A stretch of 6,946 nt of DNA from Candidatus Poseidoniaceae archaeon. GTDB lineage: Archaea > Thermoplasmatota > Poseidoniia > Poseidoniales > Poseidoniaceae. Shown here in pieces: positions 1 through 6,604 of this stretch (the first letter of the stretch is position 1; each line of letters opens with the position of its first letter). Where the stretch lies: assembly GCA_013329925.1 (NCBI GenBank), contig DUJK01000070.1, forward strand, positions 3,799-10,744, read 5' to 3'. The position numbers were made by a program, and so were the translations under genes. Under the pieces are notes generated by a model that saw nothing but the letters and a program-made list of their open reading frames with translations, had not been told where the DNA came from and did no database searches.

Positions 1-51
1 GATGGAGTGCGTTGGCAAATGATGCCTGATGGTAGTTTTAATCGGCTATGA
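1..51 (+). CDS. C-terminal end of a truncated rightward gene, product unknown
   Basis: Frame 1 is open from the left edge and ends at a TGA at 49-51, giving the 16-residue tail DGVRWQMMPDGSFNRL. The tail has a Trp and a PDGS turn, which looks like real protein rather than random translation. In my recollection, many marine group II archaeal proteins end in short aromatic modules of this W-x-PDG-x kind, but that is memory, not a search. The stop lies 56 bases from the end of the leftward giant membrane-protein gene, so the two genes would be convergent. The fragment is too short to assign a family, and a chance open frame cannot be excluded. Confidence 0.42.
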   Translation, partial: DGVRWQMMPDGSFNRL

Positions 52-107
52 TTTGCTCACGGTTTTGCAGCCCATGACAAGAAGAGATCTGAATTTCTAA
101 TCGTCAA

Positions 108-3100
108 TCACTCGTCCAAATTAACCTCAGTAGTAGATGGTTCGGCTTTGTCGTCTATTTCATACAAGTTACTTATCTCACCTAATCTATTCATGTATAG
201 TATTCCGAATCCAAAGGCAACTATTCCAATAAACATCCAAGTAATGTTACGGAAGATACTATCCCCTGCTGAAAACTCTAACGATAGAGCGAATAGCGAT
301 ATGATGGTTCCAAATGAACCAAAACCACGTCGCCACGGTGCTTCAGTTTCTTCTCTAAAGCCTTGCAGACCGATACCAGCAAGATAAATCGCCATTAGTG
401 CCCAAACTAATCCACGTGGGTCGATTTCTTGCATAGCAAAAGCAAAACCAGCAACAACATAACCCATTGCAACAATACCAAGATTGTCTAACCAAGAGAA
501 AAATTCATCCTCGTTATCCCACTCAAACATTTTCCAACCATATTTTGTTTTACTGGAGTAGAATGTCAACAACAAACCTTCGATAATCAAAATCAATCCT
601 GCTAACTGGAAGAATGCAGTTTGGTCAATTATATCGTCGTTTTGTATTGAAAAATTGATGAAAGCAATGATATGTACAACTGGCAAGAAAGTAAACATAT
701 TTTTGTATTTGTCAGTTATTGTGAAGTAAGTTAAACAAATTGCACCAAGTATAGGTCCGATACCCGATACTGCAGTGAATGAGGATAGGAATCCAGCAAT
801 TGTGACACCTTTTGAAAATTCTAAGAATAATTTTTTACTATCATCATTATTATACAAAACTAGGTAGTTTTCAAGATTTACATCTAAAGCAGCTTTTGGT
901 GGCATAACTAAATCGGTAACAAAGCGGTAAAGAATACCTGATCTTGCCATTTGGTTGAGAACTAGGGCATATATTGCTCCATAGAACGCTGAAGAACTAA
1001 TGACATCCCAAAGGTCGACATCATTACTAATTCCTCCATCACCAAAGTTACTATTGAATCCGATGGCTAAAGCACCGAACATCGATACAATCAGTAATGG
1101 GACGTGTTCCAATCTTCCAGTTACCCAAGTAAAAATTGTGATTAGTAAAATCATAGCGGTAGGTAGCCAAGCAACATCTGGCAACATACCGAATAGACCA
1201 ATAGTTAACCAAATGAATGGTATGGTGAAAGGTAATTGACTCACAGCATCGTCTTCAATAGTTTTAGAATTGATTACTGATTTTATTATCACCGTAATCA
1301 TACTAAGTGAAAGAATCATAGAGGAGAATACAGCTATTCCAAGACTGTTAACGTCGTCCATCACAACTCCCAGTAGGCTAAAATCTAGTAGTGGTGCGAT
1401 ATGAGACCCATCAGCAACAAATCTATCGGCAAAGAGGAAAATCGCTAAAGGTGCGACACACAAGACAAAAACTCGCTTGTGGATTATACTCCGATAAATA
1501 ACCAAGCAGTACATCGAGAGGAATAGTATTCCGCCGCTAGCGTCAAGCAGTCCTAAGGCTAATAGACCAAACAATGTCATATCATCTGCAGTTTCATTTA
1601 ATTCAGACCGTTCCATGTCATCCTTCTTCAATAGTACAGACACAATTATTGGACCAGAAAGTAATATTACATCGAAAAGTAGAGTATTTATCTGTAATTC
1701 ATCAGTTTCAAAACTATTAGTCATGAATTTAAGCGCAATGGGTAGTGAAATAATGACTGTAGCCCAAATCGCAATTGCTCTAGACACAGAGTTGTTTTTA
1801 TCTTCCATTAGCACTTCTCTAACTAGGATTGCAATTGGAATAACTATTATTCCAATCCAGTGAACATCAATGAGTAAACTCTCGATGTCGATAAAAGATA
1901 CTGAGATCATAATCAGAGCTAGTGGTCCTAACAGACTTGACCGGGCAAGCGGTCCATAGCCTTCGATTTCTTCGGTATCGGTATGGAATGGATTGATCCA
2001 ACTCTGAGTCTCTTGATCGTAAACAGGCACCATGTCTTGACCTTTGGCTTGAGTTAATTTGAATAAATATCCCAAGTCTAATTCAGAGTCTCTAAACTTG
2101 AACATAATTATGTACACAGCAAGTGCGACTATTGCCAAACTGACATTGAATCCATCAAGCATGTCTTGATAATTATCCAACATTGGGATTTCCAATCGCT
2201 CAAGAGCAGATAATACTACAGTCAATACCATGGCCAAAGTGATGCCTAGGCTTGAGGAAATGAATTTGCTATGAGTGCCGGAATTAACCGCGTCTTGTTG
2301 CTGTAGGTATGCCGAAATCAAGATGTAAAACACTACCGCCCAAGGAATTAACCAACTGGTGCCAAATAATACCGCCTTGGATAAAAACAAGCCTAGTATT
2401 GCAGTATTGATGGCAAAGTCTGTTAGTTTGTTATTACGCCTCGCATATTCAACAATTACTAGGATTGCTAACAGAACTATTTCTTCAAAGAAATCATATT
2501 CAGAGGCAATGGGGTTGTGATAGCTTTGTATCAAAAAGGCACCACTTATGGCAATTACCGACCAGTCAGCCACCCAACGTCGAGTAACCTTTGATATTAT
2601 CACTAGGTATGGTAGCATGGCAGTCGCGATTATCCATGGGATTATACTGGATTCTGGAGTGAATAGGAAAAGTGATCCGGCTAGTCCGATTGGCATATAT
2701 GGTATTCTGCGCTTTAAAGTCGCAGGGAAATATGCCATCAGTACTGTGAGCCATAATACGACTTGGAGATTCAAAACACCTTCAAAACTACCCAAATTCT
2801 CAGCACGCAGAGGGCCAAGAACAAGATTCAGATTTTCATATTGTACTAGCCAAATAGCATATATTACTACGCCAACCAGGAATATTGAAGTCCATTGCAT
2901 CAAATCTTGCCTTAATCTATCATCGGCTGCTAGGGCTCCTTGAACCAAGATGATAAACGTCATCAATGATAGTGCTCCGCCTTTGCCGCCCATTATTGCA
3001 TCAGGTGAGTGTGCAAATTCGTAGAGAATCGGCACCAGTCCGCTAAAGACTGCAACAATGGAGAAAATAATGCCATTATTTGTTCTAAGCGCTAACCACA

Positions 3101-3836
3101 TCGATAGGGCTGACAGTGAGATAATCGAGATACCAAGTTCATAAGAAACAATTTGGTTTGACCAATCTAGCCAAGGTCCAAATCCAATCATTACTATGGC
3201 AAGCGGAGTTAATGTGTTGACTGCTAATCCGAAAGTGATCTCACCCTTGAGTTTTCTCAAATACCAATACTGGCCTAATGCGAGAAGAATACATCCGGCT
3301 AATTGAACATAAATTGCTTCAGCAGCAGGTTGCCAATTTTCTTCTTGCCAAGGTCTTAAATCATCAATGAATATTTCCATTCCTGATTCTGCGGCAATAC
3401 TGATCAGCAGACGCATTGAGTAAAGAACGCCAATTGCGGAGAAAAAGAATCCAATACCGATAATGTATCCATGTACGCTGTGGACTTCTTTACCACCCCT
3501 GCGTCGTTGCCATTCCACTAGCGCAATTGCCATAATTGCTGAGATAATTCCGCCAAAACCAAGCACTAGGAAATCCTCGTTGGTAGTCGAATCATCCCAA
3601 GCGATAGAAAGAATCCCACCCCAAATAGCAGCTAATGAAATCCCGTACAAAATCAGTTGAGCAAACTTTTGCAACTCAATATTTTCTTGTGGAACTTGGA
3701 TTTTCTTTACCACAGTATCATCCAATACTGGAGCTGGGATTGCTGATTCAAATAAACTACCAGGCCGATCATTTATTGTGGCGATTTTTCGATTTCTTCG
3801 TCTTGGTCTAATAGGTGCTTCAGACATACTATTCAT
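108..3836 (-). CDS. Giant polytopic membrane protein (~1242 aa, ~35-38 membrane spans), function unknown
   Basis: I do not recognise a family. From the ATG at 3836 the product has a hydrophilic N-terminal arm (residues 1-57) with a basic patch, RPRRRNRK at 10-17, pointing to a cytoplasmic N terminus. Near-continuous hydrophobic segments follow from about 58 to 1216, then an acidic tail of about 26 residues. I count roughly 35-38 spans by eye. The few soluble stretches are about 150-172, 582-631 (the longest, containing WINPF), 738-751, 980-1010 and 1095-1116. There is no signal peptide, nucleotide-binding motif, transporter signature or cysteine cluster. The C-terminal pattern of paired short spans is vaguely like large bacterial DUF2339-type membrane proteins, a weak resemblance. 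The frame also opens with a TTG at 3839, and another ATG lies at 3827. I prefer 3836 because AGGAAA lies 8 bases upstream when measured from AGG, and a TATA box is well placed. The gene is divergent from the two-span membrane gene at 3979 and convergent with the fragment at the left edge. A chance frame of this length and hydrophobicity is not credible. Confidence 0.95.
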   Translation of the reverse strand: MNSMSEAPIRPRRRNRKIATINDRPGSLFESAIPAPVLDDTVVKKIQVPQENIELQKFAQLILYGISLAAIWGGILSIAWDDSTTNEDFLVLGFGGIISAIMAIALVEWQRRRGGKEVHSVHGYIIGIGFFFSAIGVLYSMRLLISIAAESGMEIFIDDLRPWQEENWQPAAEAIYVQLAGCILLALGQYWYLRKLKGEITFGLAVNTLTPLAIVMIGFGPWLDWSNQIVSYELGISIISLSALSMWLALRTNNGIIFSIVAVFSGLVPILYEFAHSPDAIMGGKGGALSLMTFIILVQGALAADDRLRQDLMQWTSIFLVGVVIYAIWLVQYENLNLVLGPLRAENLGSFEGVLNLQVVLWLTVLMAYFPATLKRRIPYMPIGLAGSLFLFTPESSIIPWIIATAMLPYLVIISKVTRRWVADWSVIAISGAFLIQSYHNPIASEYDFFEEIVLLAILVIVEYARRNNKLTDFAINTAILGLFLSKAVLFGTSWLIPWAVVFYILISAYLQQQDAVNSGTHSKFISSSLGITLAMVLTVVLSALERLEIPMLDNYQDMLDGFNVSLAIVALAVYIIMFKFRDSELDLGYLFKLTQAKGQDMVPVYDQETQSWINPFHTDTEEIEGYGPLARSSLLGPLALIMISVSFIDIESLLIDVHWIGIIVIPIAILVREVLMEDKNNSVSRAIAIWATVIISLPIALKFMTNSFETDELQINTLLFDVILLSGPIIVSVLLKKDDMERSELNETADDMTLFGLLALGLLDASGGILFLSMYCLVIYRSIIHKRVFVLCVAPLAIFLFADRFVADGSHIAPLLDFSLLGVVMDDVNSLGIAVFSSMILSLSMITVIIKSVINSKTIEDDAVSQLPFTIPFIWLTIGLFGMLPDVAWLPTAMILLITIFTWVTGRLEHVPLLIVSMFGALAIGFNSNFGDGGISNDVDLWDVISSSAFYGAIYALVLNQMARSGILYRFVTDLVMPPKAALDVNLENYLVLYNNDDSKKLFLEFSKGVTIAGFLSSFTAVSGIGPILGAICLTYFTITDKYKNMFTFLPVVHIIAFINFSIQNDDIIDQTAFFQLAGLILIIEGLLLTFYSSKTKYGWKMFEWDNEDEFFSWLDNLGIVAMGYVVAGFAFAMQEIDPRGLVWALMAIYLAGIGLQGFREETEAPWRRGFGSFGTIISLFALSLEFSAGDSIFRNITWMFIGIVAFGFGILYMNRLGEISNLYEIDDKAEPSTTEVNLDE

Positions 3837-3841
3837 CAAAA

Positions 3842-3847
3842 TTTCCT
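3842..3847 (-). promoter_or_regulatory. Shine-Dalgarno-like site for the giant membrane-protein gene
   Basis: AGGAAA on the minus strand, with 8 bases between AGG and the ATG at 3836. It supports that ATG over the TTG at 3839 (only 5 bases) and the ATG at 3827 (17 bases). If the transcript is leaderless, as the TATA position allows, this site would not be used. Confidence 0.5.
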
Positions 3848-3857
3848 ACGAGTGTAG

Positions 3858-3865
3858 ATTATATA
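3858..3865 (-). promoter_or_regulatory. Archaeal-type TATA box for the giant membrane-protein gene
   Basis: The minus strand reads TATATAAT here, close to the archaeal TATA consensus. Its downstream edge is about 22 bases before the A of the ATG at 3836. Archaeal transcription normally starts about 22-27 bases beyond the box, so the start site is predicted at or next to the start codon: a leaderless or very short-leader mRNA. The match and spacing are seen; use in the cell is inferred. Confidence 0.55.
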
Positions 3866-3923
3866 CATTACGCCGACATGTTGGTTACAATGTAAATACC
3901 TCATGATTATTCTGGTTTGTCAG

Positions 3924-3931
3924 CTTTAATC
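3924..3931 (+). promoter_or_regulatory. Possible TATA box for the two-span membrane-protein gene
   Basis: CTTTAATC is the best TATA-like octamer upstream of the rightward gene. It would put the transcription start near 3953-3957 and give a leader of roughly 22-26 bases containing the AAGGGG motif at 3963-3968. It is a weaker match than the box on the opposite strand, about 60 bases to the left. The two boxes point away from each other within one 142-base control region. Confidence 0.33.
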
Positions 3932-3962
3932 AACGGTGATTTGCCGCATTTTTCCCGTCATT

Positions 3963-3968
3963 AAGGGG
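3963..3968 (+). promoter_or_regulatory. Shine-Dalgarno-like site for the two-span membrane-protein gene
   Basis: AAGGGG lies 10 bases before the ATG at 3979. It is purine-rich and reasonably placed, and favours that start over the in-frame ATG at 4003, which has only a poor GGGA in front of it. Confidence 0.4.
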
Positions 3969-3978
3969 CATAGTCTAA

Positions 3979-4599
3979 ATGAACCCGCTATTTGGGATTG
4001 TCATGGTATCTGAGGAGAAAACTGTTTCTGACGGTGGCTCACCATTCAAGAAATGGTTCATGCGCCAATACTGGCGTGTCCAACAAAGCCAGACAATTAT
4101 CTCAATGGCGTTCTGGGTTACTACTCTAACATTGCTTATTTGGCCTTACTTGCGTTGGCGGTTTGAAAATGACTCAACGATTGCCGGAATTTCAACGACT
4201 TATTTTGGTCTTATCGGTATTGGAGTAACTGTCATTGTGCTAGTGTTATTAATTGGTGTCATTTATGACGTGACCTTTGGTTTATGGCGAGAACATATGA
4301 CCATAATTGCCGAAAGGAACCCATTTTCAACCTATCAAATGACACCCAGTTTTTCGGTTCTTTTGCTACAGACTAACATGTTGCTGCGTAAGATCGCTGC
4401 TGATGATGAAGAAGCGATGCGCCATTGTGACTTTATCGATAGGTGGTTGGAGTGGAATATTGACACCGAAATTTTTGCTAGAACAATGTCTGGTTGGGAG
4501 CAGATTGTAGGAGATGAAGACCCGTATCTACCAAATCTTACCGATGAGCAGAGACAAAATTTGCAATCAAGAGTAGAAGAGCTAAACAATTTGAAGTAA
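3979..4599 (+). CDS. Two-span membrane protein with soluble C-terminal region, function unknown (206 aa)
   Basis: I do not recognise a family. The N-terminal 38 residues are hydrophilic and basic near the membrane (KKWFMRQYWR at 24-33), so the N terminus is probably cytoplasmic. Two membrane spans follow at about 39-56 and 75-98, joined by a short loop rich in charged residues (RWRFENDS at 59-66). The remaining 108 residues are soluble, probably cytoplasmic, and look helical. They include a conserved-looking stretch with RKIAADDEEA at 137-146, RWLEWN at 155-160 and an acidic DEDPYLP at 178-184, ending in a Gln/Glu/Asn-rich helix. The start at 3979 is preferred for its upstream AAGGGG; an ATG at 4003 would remove eight residues and is possible. 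The gene is divergent from the giant membrane-protein gene and convergent with the methyltransferase gene, 25 bases apart. A role as a small membrane-anchored partner or adaptor is speculation. Confidence 0.88.
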   Translation: MNPLFGIVMVSEEKTVSDGGSPFKKWFMRQYWRVQQSQTIISMAFWVTTLTLLIWPYLRWRFENDSTIAGISTTYFGLIGIGVTVIVLVLLIGVIYDVTFGLWREHMTIIAERNPFSTYQMTPSFSVLLLQTNMLLRKIAADDEEAMRHCDFIDRWLEWNIDTEIFARTMSGWEQIVGDEDPYLPNLTDEQRQNLQSRVEELNNLK

Positions 4600-4624
4600 T
4601 TATTAGAGGTTCTAAGACGAATGC

Positions 4625-5278
4625 TTACGCATCTCGTTGTCCAACTGCACGTACCTGAAACCAGGTGCGACTAAATCTTCCATATATTCGACAAGCCAAC
4701 TCAAACAACCATCTGCCACCAATTCGACGGTATAATTTGGCTCTACCTGGCCATTTGTGGATATAGGCTTTTGATTCTATCAATGAGTACCCTGCTTCAG
4801 TAAACAGGTTTCCCATAGCCATAGGACTCCAACTGTAAAGATGATGATTAATATCATTCGGCTTGTAGCGCATTGAGATGTTTTCGCACGGGACGACAAA
4901 AATTATCTTACCACCAACTTTCAGTTTCCCTTTCAGTCCTTTCAATTCATCCAATGGCTGGAGCGTATGTTCCAAGGCATTGTTTGAAATAATTACATCA
5001 AGAGAATCATCTGGAATATCTGCGACAGCACCGTAAATTTCAACGCCATTTTCCCTTGCCGTGGCTGCTGCTGCTGGATTTATTTCAACACCATATCGCT
5101 TTTTACAATCTAGGTTTTTTAGCAAATATCCTCCACCACAGCCGAAGTCTAATACAACATCATCTGGAGAAATATAATTATCAAATTTGCTTTGATTAGC
5201 CCAACCACCAAACTCGCCAGCTTCTGCTTGCCAATCAAAATAATCGTCATCATAATGCTCGCTTATTTTCTCTGACAT
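4625..5278 (-). CDS. Class I SAM-dependent methyltransferase (217 aa)
   Basis: A soluble Rossmann-fold methyltransferase of the Methyltransf_11/23 type that would transfer a methyl group from S-adenosylmethionine to an unknown acceptor. Motif I, the glycine-rich SAM loop, is VLDFGCGGG at 42-50. The acidic residue ending the second strand, expected to bind the SAM ribose, is E65 in YGVEINP. The fourth strand and the following loop are DVIISNNALEH at 94-104, and the GGKIIFVVP strand is at 122-130. The C-terminal part, with HHLYSW at 145-150, HKWP at 174-177 and the closing RTWFQVRAV at 204-212, resembles methyltransferases I associate with polysaccharide clusters, so a sugar or lipid-linked acceptor is plausible. 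The length is normal and no key residue is missing. The ATG at 5278 follows a very strong purine-rich ribosome site. The gene lies 128 bases downstream of the glycosyltransferase on the same strand, so it may be co-transcribed with it or have its own promoter. Confidence 0.92.
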   Translation of the reverse strand: MSEKISEHYDDDYFDWQAEAGEFGGWANQSKFDNYISPDDVVLDFGCGGGYLLKNLDCKKRYGVEINPAAAATARENGVEIYGAVADIPDDSLDVIISNNALEHTLQPLDELKGLKGKLKVGGKIIFVVPCENISMRYKPNDINHHLYSWSPMAMGNLFTEAGYSLIESKAYIHKWPGRAKLYRRIGGRWLFELACRIYGRFSRTWFQVRAVGQRDA

Positions 5279-5284
5279 AGCAAA

Positions 5285-5293
5285 CCCCCTCCC
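5285..5293 (-). promoter_or_regulatory. Strong Shine-Dalgarno site for the methyltransferase gene
   Basis: The minus strand reads GGGAGGGGG, ending 6 bases before the ATG at 5278. It contains a GGAGG core with about 9 bases to the start codon. It is the clearest ribosome-binding motif in the window and fixes the methyltransferase start. Confidence 0.65.
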
Positions 5294-5320
5294 GTGTTTA
5301 TGGTGCTCTTCTGAATTTCC

Positions 5321-5330
5321 CTCTTAAAGA
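5321..5330 (-). promoter_or_regulatory. Possible TATA box for the methyltransferase gene
   Basis: TCTTTAAGAG on the minus strand contains a TTTAAG core. It would place a transcription start near 5296-5300, giving a leader of about 20 bases that just includes the strong ribosome site. The match is imperfect, and the gene may instead be read from an upstream promoter through the glycosyltransferase gene. Confidence 0.28.
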
Positions 5331-5406
5331 CATTGTAGGCTTGTCTGAACGCGATAATCCTGCATTGCATTACGTTTACAGAATGCCCACAATGAATTGA
5401 TAGTAT

Positions 5407-6570
5407 TCAGACCACTGCTTCAAACACTGCTAGAGTTTGCTCGACCATCATTTCCTCAGAGTAATGCTGGATGATGGTCGCTCTTGCAGCACTGCCTATC
5501 TCATCGATTCGCTGTGGATTTTCCAGCAGTGCTTGTAATCGACCGGTTAACTGCTCAACATTACCGGGTTTTATCAAAAATCCATTGACATCATCGGTAA
5601 TGGCACTTGGTATCCCACCGATGTTTGAAGCGATTGTCGCCATACCATATGCCATCCCTTCAAGAATAGTCAGCGGTAATCCCTCATGACTTGTGGTGGG
5701 CATAAGATGGAGTTCACAACGTTGGTAAATTGCGGCTAATTCATCACCAACAGTTCTGCCGTGGAAAGTGACCATATCCTGCATCTCAAGTTTTGTCGTT
5801 AGGCTTTTTAGTGATTCGAGATAATCACCAGAGCCAACAATGTTTAGATGAACCTTATTTTTGACTTCAGTTGGTAGGTTTGCAGTAGCATGTATTGCAT
5901 GTTGCACACCCTTTTGCTTGACAATTCGACCAATTGAGATAATTTCAGTTTTATCATTTTTCTTGTCAGCCGCAAATTGTTTGGGAACGTGTACACCATT
6001 GGGAATTACTTTGACTTTATCTTTAGCAAATAATTTCATGTGATGTTCTAGTGTTGGTGAGACTAGAGTTATGGCTTTACTAGCTCTTCTAACTGGCAAC
6101 TCCATAGTGAAATAACGTTTCAACCACGTAGTGGGGGTAATAATTAGCCAGTGCCAGTATCTTGGATGGTATGATGCTGAGCCAAAGAAGGAGGTGAATT
6201 CGGTTAAGCTGGTTCCATGCCAAGTTGATACAATTGGTATAGCATTACGTCTGGCCCATTTTAAGATGCCATTGGCGCCCATTGACTGACTATGGATCAC
6301 ATCAATAGGTGTTGACTGGTGAACCTCACTAATTTTCTTTCTTGCAGCAGAATTCCATTTGCCACTGTAATACCCTGGTTTAGTTCCTTCAAGATAGTGC
6401 GTCTCAATGCCATCATTATCTTCATGACTAACTCCGTCTTTACGTCCAGTTGTAATCACCGTAACACGATGCCCTGCTTTCGCAAATCCTTGGCATAAGT
6501 CCATGGTTTGTTTTTGCATGCCGCCAAGCGAATGTCCCAAAACAATTCGGGTCATCACTAGTATGTGCAT
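5407..6570 (-). CDS. Glycosyltransferase family 4 (GT-B fold), 387 aa
   Basis: A retaining glycosyltransferase that would move a sugar from a nucleotide-activated donor to a glycan, lipid or protein acceptor, usually at the cytoplasmic face of the membrane. Numbering is from the ATG at 6570. The N-terminal acceptor domain has a first strand and glycine loop ending in LGGMQ (15-19), IHSQS (92-96) and WHGT (117-120). The donor domain begins around IPNGV (189-193), then ISIGRIVKQKG (211-221) with the usual Arg and Lys phosphate contacts (R215, K220) and VGSGD (245-249). The family's E-x7-E motif is E296 and E304 in HEGLPLTILEG, followed by NIGGIP (316-321) and NGFLIKPG (329-336). All expected motifs are present and the length is typical. 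The frame opens earlier, at an ATG at 6612 that would overlap the acetyltransferase stop by 8 bases. I prefer 6570 because MHILVMTR is a complete first strand for this family and a CAGG lies 6 bases upstream. An ATG at 6555 would cut that strand. The donor and acceptor sugars cannot be told. Confidence 0.93.
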   Translation of the reverse strand: MHILVMTRIVLGHSLGGMQKQTMDLCQGFAKAGHRVTVITTGRKDGVSHEDNDGIETHYLEGTKPGYYSGKWNSAARKKISEVHQSTPIDVIHSQSMGANGILKWARRNAIPIVSTWHGTSLTEFTSFFGSASYHPRYWHWLIITPTTWLKRYFTMELPVRRASKAITLVSPTLEHHMKLFAKDKVKVIPNGVHVPKQFAADKKNDKTEIISIGRIVKQKGVQHAIHATANLPTEVKNKVHLNIVGSGDYLESLKSLTTKLEMQDMVTFHGRTVGDELAAIYQRCELHLMPTTSHEGLPLTILEGMAYGMATIASNIGGIPSAITDDVNGFLIKPGNVEQLTGRLQALLENPQRIDEIGSAARATIIQHYSEEMMVEQTLAVFEAVV

Positions 6571-6604
6571 ATACAGCCTGAATGGTACCTGTGACTTAAT
6601 TGCT

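Noticed and set aside
52..107. The gap between the edge fragment and the giant gene, examined for a terminator or small RNA.
   Set aside because: Only a four-base T run and the short palindrome AGATCT are present, with no hairpin of useful strength.
2548..2943. A 131-codon plus-strand open frame opposite the giant membrane-protein gene.
   Set aside because: Its composition is that of an antisense shadow: rich in Ser, Thr, Ile and Arg, with no domain pattern or start signal. The opposite strand holds an unbroken, strongly hydrophobic 1242-residue frame.
4335..4589. An 84-codon minus-strand frame opposite the two-span membrane-protein gene.
   Set aside because: It is Ser/Cys-rich low-information sequence typical of an antisense frame, and it lies wholly inside a better-supported gene with start signals.
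4603..4615. A small inverted repeat (TTAGA, three-base loop, TCTAA) in the 25-base gap between convergent stop codons, considered as a terminator.
   Set aside because: The stem is only five pairs with one G-C pair and no T-tract follows on either strand. It is too weak to call.
5263..5370. A 35-codon minus-strand open frame starting at ATG 5370, overlapping the methyltransferase start, in the same frame as the glycosyltransferase and continuing past its TGA.
   Set aside because: About 47 codons without a stop is not rare by chance. The frame has no ribosome site of its own, its residues show no domain-like pattern, and the strong ribosome site inside it clearly serves the methyltransferase.
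5361..5370. Tandem TGCAT-TGCAT in the gap between the glycosyltransferase and methyltransferase genes, considered as an operator.
   Set aside because: Two copies of a five-base unit are easily found by chance, and no other copies occur near the other promoters.
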